64,000 nucleotides of DNA from Kineosporia mesophila (GTDB lineage: Bacteria > Actinomycetota > Actinomycetes > Actinomycetales > Kineosporiaceae), in assembly GCF_021129235.1 (NCBI RefSeq), contig NZ_JAJOMA010000011.1:62001-126000 (forward strand), read 5' to 3'. Numbering within the stretch: position 1 is the stretch's first letter; each line of letters begins with the position of its first letter. Position numbers and translations under genes: made by a program. The notes below the pieces were generated by a model that was given only the letters and a program-made list of their open reading frames with translations, was not told the DNA's origin and searched no databases. Positions 36,379 through 47,243 of this stretch are shown piece after piece.

Positions 36379-36945
36379 TCAATTCTGGTTCTGCTGTTCG
36401 TCGGAGGTGAGCCGCGCGTGCAGGTGCTCGTCGGAGAGCCGGCCGTCGACGGGGTAGCGCATGGCCTCACGCATGACGCCCTCCATCGGGTAGCCGCCGC
36501 GCCGGGCCACGCCGCAGGAACGGGAGTTCTCGACCGCGTGGTAGAGCTCGATGCGGTGCCAGCCCAGCCGGGCGAAGACCACGGTGCTCGAGCGCGTGAG
36601 GGCCTGGGTCGCCAGGCCCCGGCCCCGCGCCTCGGGCATCAGCCAGTACCCCACCGAGCCGGTGCCGAGTTCCTCGTCGAGCAGCCCGAAGCGCACCTGC
36701 CCGACGGCTTCCCCGCCCGGCTCGGTGATCGCCCAGGCCGCACCCGCCCCGTCGTGCCACTGGCCGTTCCAGGTGTGGACGGCCCCGAGCGCGGCGTCGC
36801 GTTCGTCGAGGAGCTGGGACGCGTACTGCCGTACCAGCACGTCGCGCATGGCCATCTGGATCATCGGGGCGTCGGAGGTGCTCCAGGGACGCAGGCGATA
36901 GCCGTCCGCCAGGGCTGACTCCGGCTGGCGGCGGGGCCGGCTCAT
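36379..36945 (-). CDS. GNAT family N-acetyltransferase (RimJ/RimL-like)
   Basis: 188 residues. GNAT motif A is visible as SVGYWLMPEARGRGLATQALTRS, where R/Q-x-x-G-x-A-type residues bind the acetyl-CoA pyrophosphate; WHRIELYHAVENSRSCGVARRGGYPMEGVMREA is the C-terminal signature of the RimJ/RimL branch. These acetylate protein N-termini or small amines; the substrate is unknown. The start overlaps the stop of the tandem GNAT gene by 4 nt, so the two are co-translated. Confidence 0.86.
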   Translation of the reverse strand: MSRPRRQPESALADGYRLRPWSTSDAPMIQMAMRDVLVRQYASQLLDERDAALGAVHTWNGQWHDGAGAAWAITEPGGEAVGQVRFGLLDEELGTGSVGYWLMPEARGRGLATQALTRSSTVVFARLGWHRIELYHAVENSRSCGVARRGGYPMEGVMREAMRYPVDGRLSDEHLHARLTSDEQQNQN

Positions 36946-38099
36946 GCCGGGTACTGGAGCGTGGTCAGGTCGGCGGGCACCATGTCGTACTTCATCAGGC
37001 CGGTGCGGGCACCGCCCGAGGGCGGCTGATGGATGTTGCGCTCGACGCCGACCCGCCGGAACCCGGCCCGCTCGGCGACCCGTTGCGAGGCCAGGTTGTC
37101 GGCGCTCGCCCGCAGGCCCAGGTTGTTCCAGCCCAGACCGCCCTCCTCGACCGGGAGCAGGGCGTGCCGCGCGGCCAGGAACGCCGCCTCGGTCGCGAGG
37201 CCCCGGCCCCGGCCCTCGGGATGCATCCAGTAGCCGATCTCGCCCTGCCCGTCGCGCAGGCTCTGCACGAAGACCAGGACCTCACCGAGCATCACGTCCA
37301 GCTCCGGGTCGGCGACCACCCAGGACAGCACCCGCCCGGCGGCGGCGCTCTCGGCGTCCCGTTCCAGGTGGGCGCGGGCGTCGGTCTCGGTGTAGGTCTC
37401 CTCGATGCCCGGGATCCAGCGCTTGTTCGCCGGGTCGGCGTGTCCCTGCACGAAGCGGGGGACGTCGCTCTCGCGGGCCGCGCGCAGCTTCACCGAGCGC
37501 CCGGTGATCGTCACCGGGTCGAACCAGGGGTGGGCCGGCGCGAAGACCGTGTCCGGGGTCACGCGCATCGATCCCAGCCAGCCGTCGACGATCGCGCCCC
37601 GGTGCTCCAGCAGACCGGGTAGCGGACCTTCCACGGCGAAGCCCACCGACCAGGCGGCCCGCCGGCTGGCCCAGTTGCCGGCGTTGGCCCGCCACTGCAC
37701 CACCTGGATGCCCTGACGGGCGCCCCAGGGCAGCACCAGGCGCAGCACCCGGGTCATGAGACCGCGCCCCCGGGCCTGTGGGGCCAGGGCGAAACCGACC
37801 TCGGCCAGCGCGGGCAGGACCGGCCGGCGCAGGTCGACCGCACCCACCAGCCGGCCCTCGTACTCGATGCCGAAGTCGAAGCGGGACCCCTCGGCCCACG
37901 ACCGTCGCCCGGCGGCGACGTACTCGAGGGCATGTTCGCGCCGATAGGGCCACGGCACCGTGGTCCAGCGCTCCATGGCCGGGTCGTTGCAGTACGCGAC
38001 GATGGTGTCGACATCTGTTTCACGAAGCTCGCGCAGCGTCACCAAACCGTCGGTGAGCTGGGGCACAAGGCTGCTGGAGGACGACCACTCACCCGACAC
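36942..38099 (-). CDS. Tandem double-GNAT acetyltransferase
   Basis: 385 residues with two RimJ/RimL-like GNAT domains. Domain 1 (about 15-180) has VGFALAPQARGRGLMTRVLRL; domain 2 (about 195-375) has IGYWMHPEGRGRGLATEAAFLAAR. Both CoA loops look intact, so both halves could be catalytic. GTG at 38099 was chosen, where homology to domain 1 starts soon after (LTDGLVTLRELRETDV). No clear ribosome site is visible, so the start is uncertain. With the next gene there are three GNAT domains in a row. The gene is divergent from secA. Confidence 0.84.
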   Translation of the reverse strand: MSGEWSSSSSLVPQLTDGLVTLRELRETDVDTIVAYCNDPAMERWTTVPWPYRREHALEYVAAGRRSWAEGSRFDFGIEYEGRLVGAVDLRRPVLPALAEVGFALAPQARGRGLMTRVLRLVLPWGARQGIQVVQWRANAGNWASRRAAWSVGFAVEGPLPGLLEHRGAIVDGWLGSMRVTPDTVFAPAHPWFDPVTITGRSVKLRAARESDVPRFVQGHADPANKRWIPGIEETYTETDARAHLERDAESAAAGRVLSWVVADPELDVMLGEVLVFVQSLRDGQGEIGYWMHPEGRGRGLATEAAFLAARHALLPVEEGGLGWNNLGLRASADNLASQRVAERAGFRRVGVERNIHQPPSGGARTGLMKYDMVPADLTTLQYPA

Positions 38100-38272
38100 A
38101 CCAGCGAGCCTGACCGATGAAGGAGGGTGGAGCAAACACGTTTGGCCCCCAAGCCTGTCTACGATGGAGGGCACGGCACGGTACCGCCGTTCGTCATGCC
38201 TAGAAGCGGCAGCGTGATCACAGGTCGCGTCGTCGGACAAAAGCACGGTTGAAGGATCTGGGAGAGCGCCCC

Positions 38273-41002
<2,730 letters not shown>

Positions 41003-41008
41003 TCCAGG

Positions 41009-41035
41009 GCCGTCAGGGTTTTCGTCCCTGACGGC
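41009..41035 (+). terminator. secA terminator hairpin
   Basis: Arms 41009-41018 and 41026-41035 pair perfectly over 10 bp with a 7-nt loop, beginning 7 nt after the secA stop. The T-run lies in the loop rather than downstream, so termination may rest on stem stability. Confidence 0.6.
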
Positions 41036-41114
41036 TGAAGGTTGGGCACGGTCGCCCGACCTCGCTCCTGACCACGGCCAATTGAACAAGGCCCGGTCTG
41101 CTCCAGAACCACGT

Positions 41115-41150
41115 GCGGCCCGCCACCGGTACTCTCCGGTGGCGGGCCGC
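41115..41150. terminator. Perfect 15-bp hairpin downstream of secA
   Basis: Arms 41115-41129 and 41136-41150 are exact reverse complements with the loop TACTCT. The stem is almost all G-C. It probably insulates secA from the convergent operon. Confidence 0.6.
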
Positions 41151-41203
41151 GGCCGTTCTGCCGGCCGATGTCCGCGAACAGCCTTGTCGAAAGGTTCATC
41201 TCG

Positions 41204-41255
41204 CCCGTGGCCCGTGGCCCGTGGCCCGTGGCCCGTGGCCCGTGGCCCGTGGCCC
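41204..41255. repeat. Seven exact tandem copies of CCCGTGG
   Basis: Seven uninterrupted 7-bp units from 41204 to 41252, plus a partial CCC. Such a short array is prone to slipped-strand length change. It is intergenic, about 200 nt past the secA stop and 170 nt from the end of the convergent gene. Confidence 0.9.
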
Positions 41256-41421
41256 TCTGACCCGGGACCCCTGGGTTCACAGGCCTGAAAACCCTAGGCG
41301 GATCTTCCTTGCCGACGTGACATCCCCGTCGTGTCCGCGGAAGGCTGGGGCTTCCTCATGGCGCCGGGAGCGGCCCGTCCGTCCATACGAGGCGACGGTT
41401 GTGGTGCCCTCCGGTGTCTGC

Positions 41422-42246
41422 CTAGTTCTCGTAGCGGCCCTGCATCTCGAATTCCGTCACACGCCAGCGCCCGTGAAGTCCTTCCATCCGGAAAGCCACG
41501 GCCCGCACCCGTTCCGGCTCCGCAATGACGGCGCTCACTTCGCACACCCCGGTCCTGGGGACGCAGACCCGCAGCGCTCGCAGCCGCGGCTTCGTGCCCT
41601 TCCCGTTGCCGTTGCGCAGGGCCCGGGCCGTGAGGGTTCCCCGGCGGACGAGCGTTCCGTGCACCTCCGGGGTGGTCCAGCGGATCAGCTGGGTCGGAGG
41701 CCTCAGCCCGGACGTCACCTCCATCGCCGCCTGGATGAAAGCTGCTGCCCACGGACGCGGTTCGGGAAGGAGTCCGGAGCTGCCCGGCAGTACGGCCGGG
41801 GTCGGCCCCGACCTCGCCGCCGGAAGCCCGGCTGCCGGTTGCCGGGTGGTCGCCGCCTCGCTCGCCGGGGCCCTGGCTGATGAAGCCTCGGCTTCGGGCC
41901 GCCGGGTCTCTGCCAGGTCGACGTCTGAGGAGCCGGCCACGGAGGATGGCGCATCCGGCTCGGATGACGGCATGACCAAGGTGAGCGTGCCCTGGGCCGG
42001 AGATACGTCGCGCCAGGTCTCATACGGGTGAACTCTGACCGCGGGCCGCGGTTCGTTGCGCGGGATCGGCGTGCACCGGAGCGTCGGAGGCGTGGACGCC
42101 ACCATCTTCGGTCGCGTGGTCTTCGGCCTCCGGGTCGTCCGGGGTTCTCCGTCGCCGTGCTCCAGAGCATCGGTGCCGGCTTTGATGTCGGCATTGGCTT
42201 TTCGGGGTCGGTTGTCCTTGACGACTGAACCCTTCGGCGGCGTCAT
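41422..42246 (-). CDS. Rv3235/DUF6459 family protein
   Basis: 274 residues. The first ~170 are disordered and rich in Pro, Ser, Arg and Ala. The C-terminal ~95 residues form the conserved part: IQAAMEVTSGLRPPTQLIRWTTPEVH, then VRRGTL, and a final strand-rich segment (RVRAVAFRMEGLHGRWRVTEFEMQG) as in Rv3235-type proteins found near secA in actinobacteria. ATG at 42246 has a clear AAGGAGG upstream and overlaps the LysM gene's stop (ATGA). Function unknown. Confidence 0.78.
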   Translation of the reverse strand: MTPPKGSVVKDNRPRKANADIKAGTDALEHGDGEPRTTRRPKTTRPKMVASTPPTLRCTPIPRNEPRPAVRVHPYETWRDVSPAQGTLTLVMPSSEPDAPSSVAGSSDVDLAETRRPEAEASSARAPASEAATTRQPAAGLPAARSGPTPAVLPGSSGLLPEPRPWAAAFIQAAMEVTSGLRPPTQLIRWTTPEVHGTLVRRGTLTARALRNGNGKGTKPRLRALRVCVPRTGVCEVSAVIAEPERVRAVAFRMEGLHGRWRVTEFEMQGRYEN

Positions 42247-43271
42247 CGACCGGCCTCCTTCGGCTGGTTCTGCTGCTGGGTCGGAGACTGACCCGATGGC
42301 TCGGCGTGCGTCCGTTGTTCCGGTTTCGCTGGTCGGCTGAGCAGATCGGGTGACCGCAGGCGCTCGCCGGGCAGCAGCTTGTGCGGGTCGGCACCGATGA
42401 GATGCCGGTTCACCTGGTACCACCGAGGCCACTCGTGGGCGATGGCCACGTCACTCGCGCCGGGGCCGAGGTGCTGCGCCGCGATCGACCACAGGGTGTC
42501 GCCCCGTTTCACGACCACGTGGTGGCCCTTCGGTTCACGCACCGCCCGCCTCGGGGTGGAGGTGAGGACGCCGATCTTGGCCCGAGACCCTGAGGCGGCT
42601 GTGGGGCGTGGGCGTTCTGGAGTCCACCCGGGTGAAAGCATCTCCAAGAGCTTCTCTCTGGGTGATTCCGGGTCTGCTGCCTCGTGCGTGGTCGAAGTGA
42701 CGGCTGTGGTTCCAGCGGACGTTCGGTCCGATCGGACGAGCGCCAGTGTGGTGCCGGCCTTAGCGTCAGCGGTGGCCGGTCCGGCTGCGCGGGCACCGGG
42801 AAGTGGCTCGATAATTCCTGCGACAGAGCCGTTCGCGCCGGTTTCGCTAGCTGCCGCACCGGCCGTGGCCGCCAGCATGGGGCGGTAGGTCGCGGCCTGC
42901 GCCACCGTCGGCGTTGCTATCAGCGCCACCCCGAGCAGGGCAGCGACCGCATTCCGCACGGCGGCGGGTGCGATGCGCCGTGCTGTGCGGGCAGCCGGAA
43001 CGGCCATGCGGGATCGCGAAGCAGCCGCTGCCACGGTGCTCACCGCCAGCGCCGACAGAAGCCAGGCCGTCAGGGCCGTTCCGGCGGCGCTCGCGATGAG
43101 GCCGAAGGCCTGGTCCGGCGTGGCGGGCCCGGGTGCGGTGAGCCCGGCCCACGCGCCGAGCGTCAGGCGGCCCAGCTGCAGGGTCAGGCCGGTGACCAGC
43201 ACCAGGGCGGAGAGGAGGAGCGCAGCCCCGCGGGACGGCGGATTGGATACCGAAAGATACGTCTGCGACAT
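42243..43271 (-). CDS. LysM-domain membrane protein
   Basis: 342 residues. Two or three hydrophobic N-terminal segments (about 13-30, 48-75 and 96-115) are followed by a Thr/Ala/Ser-rich stretch and one LysM domain near residues 235-300 (HHVVVKRGDTLWSIAAQHLG ... WYQVNRHLIGADPHKLLPGERL), which binds peptidoglycan. The C-terminus is Gln/Pro-rich. ATG at 43271 was chosen. It is co-translated with the Rv3235-like gene, a pairing conserved beside secA. A structural or cell-wall role is likely. Confidence 0.84.
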   Translation of the reverse strand: MSQTYLSVSNPPSRGAALLLSALVLVTGLTLQLGRLTLGAWAGLTAPGPATPDQAFGLIASAAGTALTAWLLSALAVSTVAAAASRSRMAVPAARTARRIAPAAVRNAVAALLGVALIATPTVAQAATYRPMLAATAGAAASETGANGSVAGIIEPLPGARAAGPATADAKAGTTLALVRSDRTSAGTTAVTSTTHEAADPESPREKLLEMLSPGWTPERPRPTAASGSRAKIGVLTSTPRRAVREPKGHHVVVKRGDTLWSIAAQHLGPGASDVAIAHEWPRWYQVNRHLIGADPHKLLPGERLRSPDLLSRPAKPEQRTHAEPSGQSPTQQQNQPKEAGR

Positions 43272-43433
43272 GAAGACCCCCGTGGTCGACCATCTGTACG
43301 CGCAATGACTCGGAACGACTTTTGATGTCGTTTGATGACGATGAGTGTCACCCAGAACCGATACGAGAGTCCAGCGGGTCCGGAAAATCCGTTTTCCCGT
43401 CCCCGGACGCCGGCCGCCGGGTAGCGTCGAAAG

Positions 43434-43976
43434 ATGCGCTGGGACGAGCTCTTCGACGACCTTGAGGCCCGGTTCGACGAGCAGGAGCGGGCGGAGGCCG
43501 AGGCGGACCTCGTCGATCTGGTGCGTGGTGAACGCGATCGGGTCACCTTCACCGATCGGTTGCGGGCGCATCTGGGAGGTGTCATCGCTCTCGACCTACG
43601 CGACGGAAGCAACCGGCGGGGAACGGTTCTCGAGGTCGGGCGGGACTGGGTGCTGCTGTCCGACCGGACCGGTCTGCTGGTGCCCGTCGATGCTGTGGTG
43701 TCCGCGGGCGGCCTCTCCCGGCAATCGCTGCCGGAAGAAGGAAAGGTGGGGTGCAGGCTACGGCTGGGAACGGTGCTGCGTGGCCTGTCCCGGGACCGGG
43801 CCGGGGTGGGCATTGATTTCTGGCCGACGGGTCGTCTCGACGGCACGATTGACCGGGTCGGTTCCGATCATCTGGACCTCGCCGTGCACCCGTCCGACGT
43901 GGCCCGCCGTGTGGGCGAGGTGCGACAGGTGAGGACCGTGCCGTTCCAGGCGATGGCAGCGATCCGGACGCGGTAG
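43434..43976 (+). CDS. Conserved actinobacterial protein of unknown function
   Basis: 180 residues. MRWDELFDDLEARFDEQERAE is a charged, helical N-terminus recognisable from many actinobacteria; the rest is beta-rich with repeated G-x-V/L strands (GTVLEVGRDWVLLSDRTGLLVPVDAVV), suggesting an SH3/Sm-like small barrel. Some databases label it 'Fis family regulator', which I see no support for: there is no helix-turn-helix. It lies alone between divergent LysM and convergent BldC-like genes. Confidence 0.72.
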   Translation: MRWDELFDDLEARFDEQERAEAEADLVDLVRGERDRVTFTDRLRAHLGGVIALDLRDGSNRRGTVLEVGRDWVLLSDRTGLLVPVDAVVSAGGLSRQSLPEEGKVGCRLRLGTVLRGLSRDRAGVGIDFWPTGRLDGTIDRVGSDHLDLAVHPSDVARRVGEVRQVRTVPFQAMAAIRTR

Positions 43977-43993
43977 GGCTGGTCCGCCGACCT

Positions 43994-44014
43994 GCCCTAC
44001 CCGTGCGGGTGGGC
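43994..44014. terminator. Short hairpin between convergent genes
   Basis: GCCCTACCC (43994-44002) pairs with GGGTGGGC (44007-44014) over 8 bp with one bulged base and a 4-nt loop. It lies between two convergent stops 46 nt apart and could serve both. Confidence 0.4.
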
Positions 44015-44022
44015 GGCGCCGG

Positions 44023-44244
44023 TCAGTCGGTCTCGGAGGCCGGTCGGTTGCGCACCATCTCGCGGGTCTCGGCGTACTTACCCTGGATGTACTCCTCCAG
44101 GACCGACGTCTCGACGCGCCACTGGCCGCGGCCACCGACCTGAATCGCCGGCAGCTCGCCGGAGCGCACCAGTGTGTAGGCCTGTCGCACGGAGATGCTG
44201 AGCTCCTCGGCGACATCGGCGAGTTCCAGGAAGCGGGGAGTCAC
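44023..44244 (-). CDS. BldC-like small MerR/excisionase-type DNA-binding protein
   Basis: 73 residues: a single winged-helix domain, RFLELADVAEELSISVRQAYTLVRSGELPAIQVGGRGQWRV, matching the helix-turn-helix_17/BldC class, followed by a short helix (SVLEEYIQGKYAETREMV). BldC is a developmental regulator in Streptomyces that binds DNA co-operatively on direct repeats. GTG at 44244 is fixed by AGGAGG about 5 nt upstream. The gene is divergent from the SAF/CpaE pair with 257 bp between, including two DnaA-box sequences. Confidence 0.82.
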   Translation of the reverse strand: MTPRFLELADVAEELSISVRQAYTLVRSGELPAIQVGGRGQWRVETSVLEEYIQGKYAETREMVRNRPASETD

Positions 44245-44332
44245 GCAGCCCTCCTGCGGCGGTCGCGACCGACCTTCGGAACAGGCCGGCTGTGCGGACA
44301 GTCTGTCATGTCGCCGAGCTGTCCCCGATGAG

Positions 44333-44369
44333 TTGTCCACAGGCCACCACGAAGCCGGTCTTATCCACA
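44333..44369 (+). promoter_or_regulatory. Pair of DnaA boxes between bldC-like and SAF genes
   Basis: TTGTCCACA at 44333-44341 (the form preferred in high-GC actinobacteria) and TTATCCACA at 44361-44369 (classical form), same orientation, start-to-start 28 bp. A related TTGTCCAG follows at 44393-44400. Spacing suggests co-operative DnaA binding. Confidence 0.55.
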
Positions 44370-44501
44370 GCTTGCCCGAATCGGACGTCCGATTGTCCAG
44401 CTTTCTGCCACGATGAACGGCACACAGTAACCAATCAGTTGCTCTCCGATGTTGATGGAGTTCCTGTGGCTGGTTTCCAGGGGGAGATCGAAGGGGGCGA
44501 C

Positions 44502-45179
44502 ATGGTGGTGTCCGAGCTGGTGTCGACGAAGACGGCGCCCGCGGCGAGGCTGAGGCGGCCGGGCTGGCGCGATCCGCGGCTCATCGTCGGGCTGGTGCTG
44601 CTGTTCGGTTCGATCGCGGCCGGGGCCCGGTTGATGGCCGAGGCCGGGCAGACCCGTGCGGTCTATGCCGCGCGGGGTGCGCTGCCACCCGGGACGGCGC
44701 TGACCGCGGAGGTACTGCGCGTGGTCCGGGTCCGGGTGGACGGCACCGGGGCCGGTTATCTCGACGCCGACAGTCCTCTGCCTGCGGGCGCCGTGATCAT
44801 CCGCACGGTCGGCGACGGTGAGCTGATTCCGATGGCCGCGATCGGATCCGCCGCCAGCCTGTCGGTGCGGCCGGTCGTCATCCCGTTCGACGGCCCCCCG
44901 CCGGGTGGGCTCGCGGCCGGCGGGAGGGCCGACATCTGGGCGGCCCTCCCGCGTGAGGAGGGGCGCGCCGGGTACCAGGTGCCTCGCCAGATCGCCTCCG
45001 ATGTCGAGGTGTTCGCGGTCACCGGGCCGGGAACCGGCCTGAACTCGAGCCGGTCCGGTTCGCTGCAGGTGCTCGTGCCCGAGCAGAAGCTGACCGACGT
45101 CCTGGAGGCGGTGTCCGGTGAGGCCCGGCTCAGCATCCTTCCGGTGCTCGGTACGCCCCGCCCGGTCACCCGCTCGTGA
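44502..45179 (+). CDS. SAF-domain membrane protein (CpaB/FlgA-like)
   Basis: 225 residues. One helix (LIVGLVLLFGSIAAGARLM, about 30-48) then a SAF domain (VYAARGALPPGTALTAEVLRVVRV ... PLPAGAVIIRTV). SAF domains of this type occur in CpaB, the outer assembly factor of Tad pili, and in flagellar FlgA. ATG at 44502 has AAGGGGG about 4-5 nt upstream; GTG 44466 is an alternative. The stop overlaps the CpaE-like gene (GTGA), linking the two. Confidence 0.8.
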   Translation: MVVSELVSTKTAPAARLRRPGWRDPRLIVGLVLLFGSIAAGARLMAEAGQTRAVYAARGALPPGTALTAEVLRVVRVRVDGTGAGYLDADSPLPAGAVIIRTVGDGELIPMAAIGSAASLSVRPVVIPFDGPPPGGLAAGGRADIWAALPREEGRAGYQVPRQIASDVEVFAVTGPGTGLNSSRSGSLQVLVPEQKLTDVLEAVSGEARLSILPVLGTPRPVTRS

Positions 45180-46501
45180 CCCTCACCGTTCTCACCGCCG
45201 TCGTCGGTGACCGGGAGGCCCCGCTGGTCTCCGGGCTCGAACGGTCGTCCGCGGGCGTCACCGTGGTGCGGCGCTGCGTCGACGTCCTCGACCTCCTCTC
45301 CGCCGCGGGTGCCGGCCTGGCGAGGGCCGTGGTGCTCTCGGCCGAACTCCAGCGCCTGGACCGCGACGCCGTCACTCGGCTGCGGCTGGCCGGGCTGGCC
45401 GTTGTCGGTCTCGCCGCACCGGGCGACCGGGCGGCGGCCGAGCGACTGGCCCGGCTCGGCGTCGATCCGGTCCTGGCCGCCGACGCCCCGGTGGAGGACA
45501 TTGCCGCCGCAGTGGCGGCAGCGGTGGCTGAACTTGTCGGCCAGCAACCCCTTCTCGGAAATTCGGCGTTCGGCGACCCGAGTGCGGCACTACCCGGCCC
45601 ACCCGGGCTGTCCTCCCTGGAGGCGCCGGTCCTTCTGTCGTCACCACCGGGCCGGATCGTCACGGTCTGGGGGCCGACCGGCGCCCCGGGCCGCACCACC
45701 GTCGCGCTCACTCTCGCGTCGCATCTCGCGCTCGCGGGGCAGGAGACCCTGCTCGTCGACGCTGACACCCACGGTGCCGGTATCGCCCAGTCCCTGGGGC
45801 TGCTCGACGAGACGGCGGGCATCGCAGCGGCAGCCCGGGCCGCGAACCAGGGCACGCTCGACCTGCCGAAGCTGGCCGAACTTGCTCCACCACTGGAGTC
45901 CGGCCTGCGGGTGCTGACCGGACTGCCGCAATCCCGGCGCTGGCCCGAGCTGCGCGCGTCCGCCCTCGACGTGGTCTGGGACAAGGCCCGGTCACTGGCT
46001 GGATGGACCGTGGTGGACGCGGGTTTCGGTCTGGAGGCAGACGAGGAACTGATGTTCGACACCACCGCTCCCCGTCGCAACGCCGCCACACTCTCGGCGA
46101 TCTCCGCGGCCGACGTGGTGCTTGCCGTCGGCAGCGCCGAGCCGCTGGGACTGCAACGGCTCATCGCCGGTGTGCCGGAGGTGACCGACCTGGCCGGTAC
46201 CGCGTCGATCCGCGTGATCGTGACCCGGGTCCGCGACGGGGCGGTCGGTCATCACCCCGAACAGATGATCACCGATGCGCTGCGCCGCTATGCCGGGGTG
46301 CGCGAACCCCTGCTGATTCCCGATGACCGTCCCGCGCTGGATGCCGCTATGTTGCTGGGGCGTTCGCTCACGGAGCAGGCACCCACGTCACCGGCCTGCC
46401 GTCCGTTCGAGGCACTCGCGGCGTCCTTGATCGAGCAGTACGGCCCGGGGGCCTCCAGCCGTCCGCGCCGCCGGGCCCGGTGGGGACGACGCAGCGCGTG
46501 A
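45176..46501 (+). CDS. CpaE-like ParA/MinD-family ATPase
   Basis: 441 residues. N-terminal ~135 residues resemble a receiver-like domain without a clear phosphoacceptor. The ATPase domain starts VTVWGPTGAPGRTTVALTLASHLA: the deviant Walker A (normally KGGxGKT) has P-G-R-T-T, so the P-loop Lys is Arg. LLVDADTHGAGIAQSLGLLD is the switch/Walker A' region. The C-terminal basic tail (RPRRRARWGRR) may contact membrane or DNA. Together with the SAF gene it looks like a CpaB-CpaE pair for localising a pilus or secretion system. Confidence 0.78.
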   Translation: MTLTVLTAVVGDREAPLVSGLERSSAGVTVVRRCVDVLDLLSAAGAGLARAVVLSAELQRLDRDAVTRLRLAGLAVVGLAAPGDRAAAERLARLGVDPVLAADAPVEDIAAAVAAAVAELVGQQPLLGNSAFGDPSAALPGPPGLSSLEAPVLLSSPPGRIVTVWGPTGAPGRTTVALTLASHLALAGQETLLVDADTHGAGIAQSLGLLDETAGIAAAARAANQGTLDLPKLAELAPPLESGLRVLTGLPQSRRWPELRASALDVVWDKARSLAGWTVVDAGFGLEADEELMFDTTAPRRNAATLSAISAADVVLAVGSAEPLGLQRLIAGVPEVTDLAGTASIRVIVTRVRDGAVGHHPEQMITDALRRYAGVREPLLIPDDRPALDAAMLLGRSLTEQAPTSPACRPFEALAASLIEQYGPGASSRPRRRARWGRRSA

Positions 46502-46523
46502 GCCGGGCTCCTACGATGCCGGG

Positions 46524-47156
46524 ATGAGCACCGAACTGCGCGGCCTGATCGTCGACTGGGGCGGGGTACTGACAGCTCCCCTGGACGAGGCGATCACTCG
46601 CTGGGTGGGTGCCGAGGGCATCGACATGGAGACGTACGGCGCGGTCATGGTGGAACTGGTCCGGGAGGAGAAGTCCCCTATCCACTCGCTGGAGCGGGGG
46701 GAAATCGGCCCGGCCGAGTTCGAGCAAGTGCTCGCGGAGCGGTTCCGTCAGCAGGGGAGACCCATCGTTGCCGACGGGATCCTGGCCCGCATGCTCGAAG
46801 GGTTGCAGGTGCTGTCCGAAGACATGGTCGGCCTGCTGCGGCGGGCGCGGGCAGCCGGACTGCGAACGGCGCTGCTCTCGAACTCGTGGGGTGAGCACTA
46901 TCCCGAGCACCTCTGGATCGGTGCGTTCGACCAGGTGGTGATCTCGGGGCGCGTCGGTATGCGCAAACCCGAGCCGGAGATCTTCCGGCACACTGCGCGG
47001 CTCCTGGACCTGGAGCCGGAGCAGTGCGTGTTCGTCGACGACCTGCGCCCGAACGTCGTCGGTGCGGCCCGGGTCGGCATGGTCGGGGTTCACTTCACCG
47101 CGTACCAGGAGACGGTCGACGAACTCGAGATCCTGTTCGGTCTCGATCTACGCTGA
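46524..47156 (+). CDS. HAD superfamily hydrolase
   Basis: 210 residues. Motif I is IVDWGGVLT, with the nucleophile Asp but Gly in place of the second Asp, as in HAD proteins similar to the N-terminal domain of mammalian ACAD10/epoxide hydrolase. Motif II is LLSNSW, motif III MRKPEPEIF, motif IV FVDDLRPNVVGA. The second-Asp loss argues against a simple phosphatase. ATG start 23 nt after the CpaE-like gene. Substrate unknown. Confidence 0.86.
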   Translation: MSTELRGLIVDWGGVLTAPLDEAITRWVGAEGIDMETYGAVMVELVREEKSPIHSLERGEIGPAEFEQVLAERFRQQGRPIVADGILARMLEGLQVLSEDMVGLLRRARAAGLRTALLSNSWGEHYPEHLWIGAFDQVVISGRVGMRKPEPEIFRHTARLLDLEPEQCVFVDDLRPNVVGAARVGMVGVHFTAYQETVDELEILFGLDLR

Positions 47157-47243
47157 GCGGCGTCACCGGTTACGGTTCTGGGTCCCGGCCCTGACGGCTC
47201 CGCCGACCTGGGCGATCTGGACGAGTGAGACGAAAGTGAAGCG

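Larger units (their letters stand above)
41003..41421. other. Gene-free region between secA and the Rv3235-like gene
   Basis: 419 bp between convergent genes. It holds two perfect hairpins (41009-41035 and 41115-41150) and a seven-copy heptamer repeat (41204-41255). I see no coding sequence; the open frames crossing the repeat translate to low complexity. Confidence 0.7.

Noticed and set aside
44502-46501. A complete Tad pilus locus
   Set aside because: Only SAF (CpaB-like) and CpaE-like genes are here; CpaF is 17 kb away and no pilin, TadB, TadC or prepilin peptidase gene is in the window.
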